This document shows, one piece after another, positions 34,223 to 45,019 of a stretch of 64,000 nt of DNA (the stretch's first letter is position 1; every line of letters begins with the position of its first letter). Origin of the DNA: Sphingomonas kyeonggiensis (GTDB taxonomy: Bacteria > Pseudomonadota > Alphaproteobacteria > Sphingomonadales > Sphingomonadaceae); NCBI RefSeq assembly GCF_030812785.1, contig NZ_JAUSTJ010000002.1, positions 992,001 to 1,056,000 of the forward strand, in the 5' to 3' direction. Below the pieces are notes generated by a model. The model ran no database searches, was not told the DNA's origin, and saw only the letters and a list, made by a program, of their open reading frames with translations. Made by a program: the position numbers and the translations under genes.

Positions 34223-35599
34223 TTACTCGCCCTCACCCTTGGGGATCGGCCCGATGTCCTCCGGCGCGTTCGCGGTCACCGCGAGCATCGCGGTCCAGGC
34301 TGCCACATTCTGGCGTAGCTGCTCCGGATCGATCTTGTCGAGCGTGTCGTCGGGCGTGTGGTGATAATCGAAATAGCGCAGGCCCGACTGGCTCAGATCG
34401 ATCACGCCGACGCCGGTGTTGATGACCGGCCCGACATCGGTGCCCCCATGTGCGGTGCCACGGCCGCGCGAGATGCCGAGCGGGGAAAGCACGGTGGCGA
34501 GACGGTCCGCGATCGGCTTGGCGCCCTCGGGCAGGTTCACTTCGAACTTCCAGACGCGATCGGCGCCGAAATCCGATTCCTGGGCGAGCACGTGGCGCTC
34601 GGTGGCATGCGCCTTGGCATAGGCCGTGCCGCCGAAGCCGCCGACTTCCTCCGCGCCGAACCAGACGACGCGGATCGTGCGCTTCGGCTGGCCGGCATCC
34701 ATGATCCGCTTGGCTGCTGCAGTGGTGATCGCCACGCCCGAGGCGTCGTCGATCGCGCCGGTGCCGAGATCCCAGCTGTCGAGATGGCCGCCGACCAGGA
34801 TGATCCCCGCCGAGGGATCGCTGCCCGGCACATCGGCAATGACGTTGCCCGATTCGGCCTCACCCTTGACGCCTGCGGTGATCTGCACGCGCAGCTTGAC
34901 CGGACCGCGCTTGAGCAGTCGCTCGAGTTGGTCGGCATCGGGGAGCGACAGCGCGGCGGCGCCGATCGGCTTGACGCCCTGGGTCCAACTAGTGACGCCG
35001 GTATGGGGATTGCGGTGATGATCGGTGCCGATCGAGCGGATCAGGATCGCCGCTGCGCCCTTGGTCGCCGCGACATTCGGGCCGGCACGCCGCGCGGCGC
35101 CGTAATAGCCATATTGCGAGCCGTCCTGGGTGGGCGTCATCGTGTTGCCGACATAGACGATCTTGCCCTTCACGGCGTCAGCCGGCGCTGCCTGGAGATC
35201 GGCGAAGGTCGGGAAGAACGCCACTTCGGCCTCGATCGGCTTGGGGCCGGTCGAGCCCGAATTGCCGAGCGCCGCGATGACGAGCTTCTGCGATGCGGAG
35301 CCGAGCACCTCGGCGGTCTCGATGCCGCGTTCCCAGAGCGGCATCTTGAAGGTCTCGATATGGACGTTCTTGAAGCCGAGCGCGGTGAGCTTCTTCACCG
35401 CCCAGGCGCGGGCACGCGCTTCCGCCTCGGTCGCCGCCAGGCGCTGGCCGACCTCGGTGGTGAGGCCTTCGGTGATTTCCCAGGCAAGGTCGTCCTTCAG
35501 AGCCGCGTCGCGCAGTGCTGCTGCGTCATGCGTCTGGGCCAGAGCGGGGAGGGGCAGGGCGAGGGCGGCGACGGCCGCGAGCAGGATGCGCTTGGTCAT
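34223..35599 (-). CDS. Secreted M28 family metallopeptidase
   Basis: A 458-residue zinc exopeptidase with signal peptide MTKRILLAAVAALALPLPALAQ. A PA-type insert (KIVYVGNTMTPTQDGSQYGYYGAARRAGPNVAATKGAAAILIRS) precedes the metal centre: GGHLDSWDLGTGAIDDASG gives the His and bridging Asp, WFGAEEVG the catalytic Glu pair, and DYHHTPDDTLDKID the last His. It would trim peptides or dipeptides in the periplasm, like carboxypeptidase Q homologues. The Met at 35599 is selected because it begins the signal peptide; upstream codons do not. It is divergent from ettA across a region with two dyads. Confidence 0.93.
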   Translation of the reverse strand: MTKRILLAAVAALALPLPALAQTHDAAALRDAALKDDLAWEITEGLTTEVGQRLAATEAEARARAWAVKKLTALGFKNVHIETFKMPLWERGIETAEVLGSASQKLVIAALGNSGSTGPKPIEAEVAFFPTFADLQAAPADAVKGKIVYVGNTMTPTQDGSQYGYYGAARRAGPNVAATKGAAAILIRSIGTDHHRNPHTGVTSWTQGVKPIGAAALSLPDADQLERLLKRGPVKLRVQITAGVKGEAESGNVIADVPGSDPSAGIILVGGHLDSWDLGTGAIDDASGVAITTAAAKRIMDAGQPKRTIRVVWFGAEEVGGFGGTAYAKAHATERHVLAQESDFGADRVWKFEVNLPEGAKPIADRLATVLSPLGISRGRGTAHGGTDVGPVINTGVGVIDLSQSGLRYFDYHHTPDDTLDKIDPEQLRQNVAAWTAMLAVTANAPEDIGPIPKGEGE

Positions 35600-35927
35600 G
35601 GCCGGCGACGCTAGTCGCAGGTGAAACATTCGGCAATGCACCGAGGGTTTCCACAGCGTTTCCGAGGCGGTTTCGAGCCGATATTCAACCGAGTGGTTGA
35701 GCAATTCGTTGAATCCCTTGAATCACCTTGTACATGTGTGGCTGGGCATTCAACCGATCGTTGAACGACGCCCGCCACTGCCCGCCGGGCCCGGGAAGAG
35801 GGCAGCAGAGGAAATCCTACATTGCAAGCGGGGCGTTCCGGCGCGGCTGCGTTGCCATTTTGCCAACCCCCCGCTACATCGCCGCCAAACTTCCTGCATA
35901 TCCAGACCTGCGAACGGAGACCGCCAC
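35600..35927. other. Divergent promoter region between the M28 peptidase and ettA
   Basis: A 328-bp non-coding stretch. It holds two inverted repeats built from the same half-site (35685-35700 and 35749-35765) and an ettA ribosome site (GGAGA) at its right end. The open frame into ettA from 35697 reads as noise before the GTG. Confidence 0.45.
35685..35765. promoter_or_regulatory. Two TCAACC/GGTTGA-type dyads
   Basis: TCAACC-GAGT-GGTTGA (35685-35700) and TTCAAC-CGATC-GTTGAA (35749-35765) are separated by 48 bp, with further TTGAA and TTCG half-like pieces between. They could bind a dimeric repressor controlling the peptidase, ettA or both. The regulator is unknown. Confidence 0.45.
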
Positions 35928-37607
<1,680 letters not shown>

Positions 37608-37662
37608 GGAAAAGCCTGCTCCGGCAAGCTGCTGGAGCGGCTTTCTGACCAAGATCGACAAG

Positions 37663-37691
37663 CGCCCGGGTGGAAACGCCCGGGCGTTTTT
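37663..37691 (+). terminator. Rho-independent terminator after ettA
   Basis: CGCCCGGG and CCCGGGCG form an 8-bp stem around TGGAAACG, directly followed by TTTTT. Confidence 0.92.
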
Positions 37692-37763
37692 CGTTGCGGT
37701 TCCGCGCTTCGTTCCGATTCGGCTCTATAAATTCCGTAATTTACGATGCGCCGGAGTTGAATC

Positions 37764-39530
37764 ATGACGTTGAAGCAGAAGCTGCTCTCCGCACTGGTGA
37801 TGTTGGGGCTCGTCCTCGGCGCCGTCATCGCGGGCTTTTCCTGGTCGGCCACCACCAGCCGCAACGCGCTGGATACGGTGCTGGCGGACCGCGTGATCCC
37901 GCTCAAGGACCTGAAGCTGGTCGCGGACAGCTACGCCGTGGGCATCGTCGATTCCGCGCACAAGGCCAGGAACGGCAATATCAGCTTCGACCAGGCAGTG
38001 CAGAACATCGAGAAGAGCAAGGCCGATATCGACGCGGCGTGGAAGCGCTATGCCGCGACCGACGCCACCGAGGACGAGGAAGCGCTCGCCAAGCAGGCCG
38101 AGGCCGCGATGGCCAAGGCCAATCAGGGCGTCGCCCGCCTGCAGACGATGCTGCGCAGCGGCGACCGCGCCGGGCTGGACCGGTTCGTGATGGGCGAGAT
38201 CTATGCGGACGTGGATCCGGTCTCCGATACGGTGGGCAAGCTCGTTGCACTGCAGATCAGCGTCGCCAGCGACGTGACCACCAGCGCGCTGTCCAGCGCC
38301 AACACCGCGATGACCGTGGTGATCGTGCTCGGCCTGATCGCGCTCGGCGTGCTGGGCGGCGCCTTCTTCATCGTCAGCCGCAAGGTCGTGGCGCCGATCA
38401 AGGGCCTGGCCGAAGTGATCCACGGCATGGCGCGTGCCAGCGGCACGACCAAGGTGCCGCACACCGACCAGCGCGACGAGATCGGCGACATCGCCCGCTC
38501 GGTCGACGCCTATCTGGAATCGGTGATCGCCAAGGAGCGCGACGCTTCCGCCGCTGCCGCCGAGACCCAGCGGATCGTCACCACGGCGCTGAGCCAGGGC
38601 CTGTCGGCGCTGGCCGAGGGCGACCTGACCGAGGAGATCTCGGTCGCGTTCCCGGAGAGCTATGCGACGCTCAAGACCAACTTCAACAGCGCGCTGATCG
38701 CGCTGCGCACGCTGATCTCGACGGTCAACGAAGGCGCCGCCGCGATCCAGACCGGCTCGCGCGAGATCGCCCAGGCTTCGGAAGACCTGGCGCGCCGTAC
38801 CGAGGGCAATGCCGCGAGCCTTGAGGAGACCTCGGCCGCGCTTGCCCAGATGGACCAGCGCCTGCGCGGCACCGCCGAGGCGGCGAACCAGACGGTGCGC
38901 AGCGCCGACGAGGCGATCCGCGTGGTCGGCGACGGCCGTTCGCTCGCCCATCAGGCGGTCACCGCGATGGGCCGGGTCAGCGAGAGCGCTCGCGGCATCG
39001 ACGACGTGATCGAGGGCCTCGACAAGATCGCCTTCCAGACCCGCGTGCTTGCGATGAACGCCGCGGTGGAAGCCGGGCGCGCCGGTGAGGCCGGGCGTGG
39101 CTTCGCGGTGGTCGCGGATCTGGTCTCGGCGCTCGCGATGCGCGCCGAGGAAGAGGCCAAGCGCGCCCGCGAGCAGCTGACCGTGACGCAGGACGAGGTC
39201 GGCTCGGCCGTGGAGGCGGTGCAGCGCATGGATACGGCGCTGGAGGCGATCTCGGGCGGGGTGGGCGCGGTCCACAAGCTGCTCGACGCCATGGCGGCGG
39301 ACAACCAGGCCCAGTCGACCGCGATCACCCAGATCGTCACCGCGGTGAACGAGATGGACCAGTCGACCCAGCAGAATGCCGCGATGGTGGAAGAGACTTC
39401 GGCTGCCTCGCGCAACCTGGCCGAGGAGGTCGGCAACCTCGCCGACCAGGCGGGCAAGTTCCGCACCGAGGGTGGACGTGGTGCCGCGCCGCGGAGCCAG
39501 GTCGTCCAGCTCCACAGCGTCGCTGCCTGA
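37764..39530 (+). CDS. Methyl-accepting chemotaxis protein
   Basis: A 588-residue receptor. TM1 (KLLSALVMLGLVLGAVIAGFSW) and TM2 (TVVIVLGLIALGVLGGAFFIV) enclose a four-helix-type periplasmic sensor of about 160 residues. A HAMP region (PIKGLAEVIHGMARASGTTKVPHTDQRDEIGDIARSV) and a second HAMP-like part precede the signalling domain. The hairpin tip reads DKIAFQTRVLAMNAAVEAGRAGEAGRGFAVVADLVSALA, the usual CheA/CheW contact with some substitutions. Adaptation-type Gln/Glu pairs occur on both sides. No che genes are adjacent, so it is an orphan receptor. The ligand is unknown. The short stretch before it is A/T-richer, suiting a promoter. Confidence 0.95.
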   Translation: MTLKQKLLSALVMLGLVLGAVIAGFSWSATTSRNALDTVLADRVIPLKDLKLVADSYAVGIVDSAHKARNGNISFDQAVQNIEKSKADIDAAWKRYAATDATEDEEALAKQAEAAMAKANQGVARLQTMLRSGDRAGLDRFVMGEIYADVDPVSDTVGKLVALQISVASDVTTSALSSANTAMTVVIVLGLIALGVLGGAFFIVSRKVVAPIKGLAEVIHGMARASGTTKVPHTDQRDEIGDIARSVDAYLESVIAKERDASAAAAETQRIVTTALSQGLSALAEGDLTEEISVAFPESYATLKTNFNSALIALRTLISTVNEGAAAIQTGSREIAQASEDLARRTEGNAASLEETSAALAQMDQRLRGTAEAANQTVRSADEAIRVVGDGRSLAHQAVTAMGRVSESARGIDDVIEGLDKIAFQTRVLAMNAAVEAGRAGEAGRGFAVVADLVSALAMRAEEEAKRAREQLTVTQDEVGSAVEAVQRMDTALEAISGGVGAVHKLLDAMAADNQAQSTAITQIVTAVNEMDQSTQQNAAMVEETSAASRNLAEEVGNLADQAGKFRTEGGRGAAPRSQVVQLHSVAA

Positions 39531-39556
39531 GTTTTGCCCGGGGGATCGCTTGCCGC

Positions 39557-40354
39557 TCAGAAGCGGCGGGCGATCCCCATATAGAGCTCCACGTCCGGGC
39601 TGGCATGATTGAGCCCGGCGACGGCACCCATGTCGAGCTGCAGATTCGACTTGGGCTGCCAGGCGACCGAGAGGCTGGCGAGCGCCTGGGTGGCGTGGCC
39701 GGCGGGATCGCGGTCGCGCACCGCCTGCAGCTCGAATGCGCTGCTCACCGTCTGGGTGAGGGCCGCGGTGAGGCCGATGGCGCTGCCATAGGCGAGGTGG
39801 CGGCCGTGCCGGTCCTGGTCCACCGCCGCATCGATCTCGGGGGTCAGCGACAGGCCGAGCTTGTCGGTGAGGCTGTAGCTGAGCGGCACGATCAGGCCGG
39901 CACCCCAGTCCCCCGCGCCGATCGTCGCGCCGCCCACCGGCAGCGTGGCATAGGGCATCACCGCGGCGGCGAAGCCCGAGCCGTCCGGATGCGACAGGTT
40001 GCGGCGGACGGCGAGGGTGATGTCGCCGGTGCCGCTGTCGTGCGTCACTGCGCCGGTGGTGCGGTCATGCGTGCGGACGGTGCCGAGGGCGGTCCAGCCG
40101 AGCTGGACTTCGGCATGGTCCGCCACGCCGTAGCGCAGCAGCATGTCGCCGAATGTGAAGCTGTCGCTGCGCTGGCCGGCATCGCGGTCGAGCGACCAGT
40201 CAATCGCGCCCATCTCCGCGACCAGGTGCCCGGGATCGACGGTGCAGGCTGGCGTATCGAGGCCGGGACGGTCGGGGCAGAGCGGGCGCAGGTCCTGCGC
40301 GTTGGCGGTGCCGATGGCGGCGAATGCGGTGGCTAGGGCAAGGGTGAGCTTCAT
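39557..40354 (-). CDS. Outer-membrane transporter-like beta-barrel (phenol MetA-type)
   Basis: A 265-residue protein with signal peptide MKLTLALATAFAAIGTANAQ. The mature part shows alternating strands of a 12-strand-like barrel: FTFGDMLLRYGVADHAEVQLGWTALG, DITLAVRRNLSHPDGSGFAAAVMPYATLPVG, LIVPLSYSLTDKLGLSLTPEID and a C-terminal strand ending LYMGIARRF with terminal Phe. This fits the family labelled putative MetA pathway of phenol degradation, generally transport-like porins of unknown substrate. I use Met 40354 because upstream codons lack a signal sequence. It is divergent from the M28 peptidase gene (58-bp gap). Confidence 0.8.
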   Translation of the reverse strand: MKLTLALATAFAAIGTANAQDLRPLCPDRPGLDTPACTVDPGHLVAEMGAIDWSLDRDAGQRSDSFTFGDMLLRYGVADHAEVQLGWTALGTVRTHDRTTGAVTHDSGTGDITLAVRRNLSHPDGSGFAAAVMPYATLPVGGATIGAGDWGAGLIVPLSYSLTDKLGLSLTPEIDAAVDQDRHGRHLAYGSAIGLTAALTQTVSSAFELQAVRDRDPAGHATQALASLSVAWQPKSNLQLDMGAVAGLNHASPDVELYMGIARRF

Positions 40355-40412
40355 GGCGGCGGCATAGACGGTTCGCGGGCGGCAGGGTAGCGTCCGTCCG
40401 AGGGGGAGCTGC

Positions 40413-41417
40413 ATGCGCGAATGGATCAGGGAAAATGCCGGGCGGATAGGGGTGCTGGCGATCCTTGCCGCGCTGTTCCTGTCACCCGTTGTGGCCTTGC
40501 GCTGGATGACTTCGGTGCCGGGCAAGTCCTGGGAGGGGCCACTGCCGCCGCTCAACGCTGTGGAGCGCGACCTTGCCGGGCGGCTGCGCGGGCATGTCAC
40601 GGCGATCGCCAGCAAGCCGCATAATGTCGGCCATGCGACGGGCTATGCCGCGGCGGTCGGCTATATCGAGCAGCGGCTGGCGGCTTCGGGCTATGCGGTC
40701 ACCCGCCAGGCCTTTGACGAGGGGCTGGCGGTCAATCTCGAAGCGGTGATCGAGCCGCGCTCGGCCGATGCGCCGACGCTGGTGGTGGGCGCGCATTACG
40801 ACAGCGCGCGCGGTGCGCCGGGGGCGAACGACAATGGCAGCGGCACCGCGGCGCTGCTCGAGCTCGCCCGGCTGCTCGCCGACCTGCGCGGCAAGGCGGA
40901 TGTCCGCATCCGGCTGGCCTTCTTCGCCAATGAGGAGCCGCCCTTCTTCAAGACCGACCGGATGGGCAGCCTGGTCTATGCCCGGGCGCTGGCAGCTAAG
41001 GGGCAGAAGCCCGATGCGATGTTCTCGCTGGAGACGCTGGGCTTCTACGACGATGCGCCGGGGAGCCAGCATTATCCGTTCCCGCTCGGCGCGCTCTATC
41101 CGGACACGGGGAATTTCGTCGCGTTCGTCGGCACCGTTTCGTCACGGCCGCTGGTGCGCAAGGCCGTCGGCGGGTTTCGCGAGGTGGCGCAGTTCCCGAG
41201 CGTGGGCGGCACCGCACCGGGCTTCGTCGAGGGGATCGACTGGTCGGATCACTGGTCGTTCGGCGAGATCGGCGTGCCGGCGCTGATGATCACCGACACC
41301 GCGCCGTTCCGCTATCCGCACTATCACAAGCTGACGGATACCCCGGACAAGCTCGACTATGACCGGCTTGCCCGGGTTACCCTGGGTATCGAGCGGCTGA
41401 TCCGCCGCTGGCGTTAG
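40413..41417 (+). CDS. Membrane-anchored M28 family peptidase
   Basis: A 334-residue zinc peptidase held by one N-terminal helix (IGVLAILAALFLSPVVALRW). The catalytic part has VVGAHYDSARGAPGANDNGSG with the His and bridging Asp, AFFANEEPPFF with the catalytic Glu, and SLETLGFYDD. The final histidine lies in YPHYHKLTDTPDKLDYD. Compared with the other M28 gene in the window it lacks the PA insert, so its substrates may be smaller or differ. The active site should face the periplasm. Its stop overlaps the convergent DoxX stop by 4 bp. Confidence 0.9.
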   Translation: MREWIRENAGRIGVLAILAALFLSPVVALRWMTSVPGKSWEGPLPPLNAVERDLAGRLRGHVTAIASKPHNVGHATGYAAAVGYIEQRLAASGYAVTRQAFDEGLAVNLEAVIEPRSADAPTLVVGAHYDSARGAPGANDNGSGTAALLELARLLADLRGKADVRIRLAFFANEEPPFFKTDRMGSLVYARALAAKGQKPDAMFSLETLGFYDDAPGSQHYPFPLGALYPDTGNFVAFVGTVSSRPLVRKAVGGFREVAQFPSVGGTAPGFVEGIDWSDHWSFGEIGVPALMITDTAPFRYPHYHKLTDTPDKLDYDRLARVTLGIERLIRRWR

Positions 41418-41797
41418 GCCTTCTTGGCCGTCGCCGCGTCTGCGCTCCACGTGCCGCCGCCGGCGGCCGCGAGGTAGAGGAAGATGAAGCAGTAGAGCAT
41501 GATCGCCTCGCCGCCGTTCACCGCCGGGAAGAAGCCGCCCTTGGCGTGGACGAGGAAATAGCCGACCGCGCACATGCCCGAGGCGATGAAGGCGACCGGG
41601 CGCGTGAACAGGCCGATGACGAGCAGCGCCCCGCCGACCAGCTCGATCGTGCCCGCGGCATAGAGCAGCGGATTGAGCGGCATCGGGAAGGGCGGCACGT
41701 TGAAGAACTTGGAAAGGCCGTGCTGCAGGAAGCCAAGGCCTGCGAAGATGCGCAGGACGCTCAGCAGCTTGCCGGACCAGCTTGCGGGAATGGGCAT
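41414..41797 (-). CDS. DoxX family membrane protein
   Basis: A 127-residue membrane protein with four helices: SVLRIFAGLGFLQHGLSKFF, LLYAAGTIELVGGALLVIGL, AFIASGMCAVGYFLVHAKGG and AIMLYCFIFLYLAAAG. The GlxFlxHGlsK and gxiElvGG motifs are the DoxX signature. Members are linked to redox or thiosulfate functions, but for single-gene members such as this one the role is uncertain. It is convergent with the M28 peptidase and followed, on the same strand upstream, by the acylphosphatase gene 132 bp away. Confidence 0.9.
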   Translation of the reverse strand: MPIPASWSGKLLSVLRIFAGLGFLQHGLSKFFNVPPFPMPLNPLLYAAGTIELVGGALLVIGLFTRPVAFIASGMCAVGYFLVHAKGGFFPAVNGGEAIMLYCFIFLYLAAAGGGTWSADAATAKKA

Positions 41798-41929
41798 GCA
41801 ATAGTCTCCCTCGACCGGCGCGCGTCCTTGCGGGCCGTTTCGAGAGAGAAATGTTTCACTTCATGTCCGATCGGTCAACTGGACGCCCGGGAAACCGAAT
41901 GTTTCCGATCGGGCGCCATGCGTTCCGCC

Positions 41930-42208
41930 TCAGGCGGTGAAGCGCTTGGTAAATCCCTTGGCGTGCTTGTCCTCGGCGGTCTGGAAGGCCTCGACATGGT
42001 CGACCACTGCCATGGGCGGGCCCTCGCGGAGCGCTTCGGTGAGCGAGGACAGCGCCTCCTCATCGCCCTCTGCGAGCAGCTCCACGCGCCCGTCGTTCAG
42101 ATTGCGGACCCAGCCCTTCACGCCAAGCTGCTTGGCGGTACGCACCGCCCAGTCCCGATAGCCGACGCGCTGCACGCGGCCCGACACATAGATACGCTGT
42201 GCCGTCAT
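41930..42208 (-). CDS. acyP: Acylphosphatase
   Basis: A 92-residue enzyme hydrolysing acyl phosphates such as acetyl phosphate or carbamoyl phosphate. The phosphate loop GRVQRVGYRDW contains catalytic Arg18, and GWVRN gives catalytic Asn36; the end GFTKRFTA fits the family. The loop reads QRVGYR instead of the more common QGVGFR, a tolerated change. It stands alone between DoxX and greB. Confidence 0.93.
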   Translation of the reverse strand: MTAQRIYVSGRVQRVGYRDWAVRTAKQLGVKGWVRNLNDGRVELLAEGDEEALSSLTEALREGPPMAVVDHVEAFQTAEDKHAKGFTKRFTA

Positions 42209-42315
42209 ATGTCCCCACGCTCATTTTTATACCCGGCCGCAACCCTTCGGCCTGGACACAGTTCTATCATTTTGAAGATGCGAGGGAATCCATTCGCGCG
42301 GCGACTCGTCGCGCC

Positions 42316-42792
42316 TCAGGGGTAAGTGATCGCAATCACTTCATACTCGCGCTCGCCCGCGGGCAGGCTGACGCGGCGCAGGTCGCCGATACCGGCGCCG
42401 CGCAAGGCACGGGCGAGGGGGGCGTTCCAGCCGACCAGGCCCTTGGCGGCATCGGCCTCGTCGTCGCCGACCAGGGTCAGGGTGCGGTGGTTATCGTCCT
42501 CGTCGGCGATGGTGACAGTGGCGCCGAAATAGGCGCGGCTCTTGTCCTCCTGCTGCGCCGGATCGACGACCTTGGCCGCCTTCATCCGTTTCGACAGCCA
42601 GCCGAGCCGGCGGTCGATCTCGCGCAGGCGCTTGCGGCCGTAGATGTAATCGCCATTCTCCGAGCGGTCGCCATTGCCGGCGGCCCAGCTGATCGTCTCG
42701 ACCAGCGCGGGGCGTTCCCTGGCGAAGAGGGCTTCGTATTCGGTCCGGAGCGCGGCGTAGCCGGCGGGAGTGATGTAGTTGGGGCGGTCCAT
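42316..42792 (-). CDS. greB: Transcription elongation factor GreB
   Basis: A 158-residue factor that rescues backtracked RNA polymerase by stimulating transcript cleavage. The N-terminal coiled coil carries ITPAGYAALRTEYEALFARERPALVETISWAAGNGDRSENGDYIYGRKRLREIDRRL, with the acidic pair at the hairpin tip (NGDRSENGDY). The C-terminal FKBP-like domain includes GATVTIADEDDNHRTLTLVGDDEADAAKGLVGWNAPLARALRG. GreB rather than GreA is supported by the YIYGRKRLREIDRR segment and the DD-rich loop. Met 42792 is used; upstream codons lie in a palindromic repeat. Confidence 0.95.
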   Translation of the reverse strand: MDRPNYITPAGYAALRTEYEALFARERPALVETISWAAGNGDRSENGDYIYGRKRLREIDRRLGWLSKRMKAAKVVDPAQQEDKSRAYFGATVTIADEDDNHRTLTLVGDDEADAAKGLVGWNAPLARALRGAGIGDLRRVSLPAGEREYEVIAITYP

Positions 42793-42816
42793 TTCCGTCG
42801 CTTTTCGACCTGTGTT

Positions 42817-42919
42817 CCCCTTCCGCTTGCGGGAGGGGTTAGGGGAGGGGCTGTCTCGAAGCACGACCGTATGGCCAGCGGATACGCCCTCCCCCGACCC
42901 CTCCCGCAAGCGGAAGGGG
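42817..42919. repeat. Palindromic intergenic repeat with 22-bp arms (greB-slt gap)
   Basis: CCCCTTCCGCTTGCGGGAGG (plus GG) at 42817-42838 is repeated as its exact reverse complement at 42898-42919, with a further imperfect extension inwards. Each arm also folds on itself (CCGCTTGCGG). A REP/BIME-like unit between greB and slt. Confidence 0.85.
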
Positions 42920-42941
42920 AGCGCAAGTGGCTATGCGGTCC

Positions 42942-44957
42942 CTAGCCCGGCTTGTTCTTGCCCAGATACCAGCTGGTGTTCGCAGGCCCCCTGGAGCGCG
43001 CGCGTTCCGGGTTGAGCAGATCGTAGACCACCGCGTTCTCGATCACGCGCTGGACATAGTTCTTCGTCTCGAAGATCGGGATCTGCTCGATCCACTGGAC
43101 GATGTCGCCGCCCGGCAGGCGCGGATCGCCATTGGCGCGGATCCATTTGTTCACGTTGCCGGGACCGGCATTGTAGGCCGCGATCGCCAGCGGATAGCTG
43201 CCGTAGAGATTGTACATCCGCTGGAAATAGGTCGAGCCGAGCTGAATGTTGTAATCGGTGTCGGAGTTCAGCGTGCCGGGGCTGTAGCTCATCCCGAGCT
43301 TGGTCGAGACCTCGCGGGCCGTGCCCGGCATCAGCTGCATCAGGCCGCGTGCGCCGGCATGGCTGACCGCGTCGCGATCGAACTGGCTCTCCTGCCGCGC
43401 GATGGCGTGGACGATCGTCCAGTAATCCTGCTGCGAGGCGGGCACCGCCACGGTGGGATAGCCCGCGGCGGTATAGTCGGAGAGGCCGTTCTGCAGCGCG
43501 CTCTTGCCGACCAGCACGCCCAGGTCCGGGCGGCCGATCGCGCGGCTCAGCTCGGCGGCGAGGATGTGGTCGCTGTCCGACGTCGCGTCATTGGCAATCT
43601 GGCGGATGAACAGGCTCTGGTCCTGCCGGTTGCCCATCGTGCCGAGCAGCTGCGCGGCGCGCACCGTCTCCTTCTTGAAGAAGGCGTCGCGCACCGCGGG
43701 ATCGCTGACCCGGGCGTTGAAATCGGGTGGGCGCTTGAGCGGATTGCCGAGTCGCTCGGTGGCGAGCTGGCCGTAATAGACGTCGGGGAAGCCCGCGGCC
43801 TTGGTGTAGAAGCCGGTCGCTTTCGCCTGGTCGCCCGAGACCTCCGCCGCGCGGCCCGCCCAGTAGAAGCCCTTGGACTGGGTGGTCGGCGTCTTCGAGC
43901 CATGGCCGTAGCGATCGAACATGCCGATCGCGTCGCGGCTGCGGCCGAGATTGTTGAGCGCCACCGTGCCGGCGAGCCAGGTGAGGCTGGTATAATCGTC
44001 GCGCTCGCCGAGCGGCAGCTGGCTGATGTCGGTGCCGGTGGGGAAGGCATCGTCGACCTGGCTGGCGATCTGATAGGCGAGGCTGAACTGGCCGTCCGAC
44101 TGGGCGCCGCGTGCCGCGGTCAGCAGCACTTCATACCATTCCTCGGCATCGCCGGGATAAGAGGCGAGTTGGCGCGGCTGGGCGAGATAGGACCGCATCG
44201 CCGGGCTCTGGCCGGTGTCGCGCAGCCACATCGCGCGATCGGCGATGTAGCCGGGATTGGCGCGGCCGGTCGCAATTGCAGCGGCGCCCTTCGCATCGGC
44301 ATCGGGCGCCTTGGTGCGGAAGGCGATCCGCGCGTCGAACACCGGGCGCATCGCCGGCGAGACATAGGAAAGCTGGCGCTGCGCGGCACTGAGCGAGCCG
44401 GCCCAGAGCAGCATGTCCATACGTGCGTCATGATCGGCCGGGGTGAGCACGCTGGCGAAGCCGGCGAGCAAAGCCGTCTCGTCGCGCGGGCGCAGCACGC
44501 CGTGGCGCCAGGCGCGGCGGGCCTGTTCCTCGGCTTCGGCACGGCGGCCCGAGGCGGCGAGCCCCTCGGCATAGCGCAGGCGGCCGGCGGCGGTCAGCGG
44601 CGCGAAGCGCTCGAAATAGCGGACGACCAGGCCGGGCGCCCAGGTGCCGCTCTCGAGCACGGTCTCGGCAGCCGCGCGGCGGCTCTTCTCGCCAGGCCAG
44701 CCGGGATGGAGCAGCAGGAAATTGGCATAGTCGGAGAAGGGGTAGTTATCCGACTGCTGGAGGCGCTTCCATTCGACCAGAGCGTCACCGAGCTGATCGG
44801 CCTGGATATAGGGCGGCGGCACGCGGGGAACGCCCGCTTCCAGCGCCACCTTGTACCACTGGATCTGCTCCTGCGTGAGCTGCGACGAGACGGCGAGCCC
44901 TGAGACGCCCGCGAACAACAACGCACTTTTCAACAGCGGAGCAAGCATACTGGACAT
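42942..44957 (-). CDS. slt: Soluble lytic murein transglycosylase (Slt70-like)
   Basis: A 671-residue peptidoglycan lyase. After a hydrophobic N-terminus (LKSALLFAGVSGLAVSSQ) comes a long superhelix of helical repeats (PFSDYANFLLLHPGWPGEKSRR; GLAASGRRAEAEEQARRAWRHG). The C-terminal SLT domain contains IARQESQFDRDAVSHAGARGLMQLMPGTA, with the catalytic Glu in ARQESQF. YNIQLGSTYFQRMYNLYGSYPLAIAAYNAGPGNV is the other core motif. It forms 1,6-anhydromuropeptides in the periplasm. It is divergent from dapA, a common arrangement in alphaproteobacteria as I recall, with a 62-bp gap. Confidence 0.93.
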   Translation of the reverse strand: MSSMLAPLLKSALLFAGVSGLAVSSQLTQEQIQWYKVALEAGVPRVPPPYIQADQLGDALVEWKRLQQSDNYPFSDYANFLLLHPGWPGEKSRRAAAETVLESGTWAPGLVVRYFERFAPLTAAGRLRYAEGLAASGRRAEAEEQARRAWRHGVLRPRDETALLAGFASVLTPADHDARMDMLLWAGSLSAAQRQLSYVSPAMRPVFDARIAFRTKAPDADAKGAAAIATGRANPGYIADRAMWLRDTGQSPAMRSYLAQPRQLASYPGDAEEWYEVLLTAARGAQSDGQFSLAYQIASQVDDAFPTGTDISQLPLGERDDYTSLTWLAGTVALNNLGRSRDAIGMFDRYGHGSKTPTTQSKGFYWAGRAAEVSGDQAKATGFYTKAAGFPDVYYGQLATERLGNPLKRPPDFNARVSDPAVRDAFFKKETVRAAQLLGTMGNRQDQSLFIRQIANDATSDSDHILAAELSRAIGRPDLGVLVGKSALQNGLSDYTAAGYPTVAVPASQQDYWTIVHAIARQESQFDRDAVSHAGARGLMQLMPGTAREVSTKLGMSYSPGTLNSDTDYNIQLGSTYFQRMYNLYGSYPLAIAAYNAGPGNVNKWIRANGDPRLPGGDIVQWIEQIPIFETKNYVQRVIENAVVYDLLNPERARSRGPANTSWYLGKNKPG

Positions 44958-45019
44958 GATAGATGACCCGCGCCTATCTGCCAGCCCCGATTTGGGGAAT
45001 TGAGGAAGATTTTCGGACC

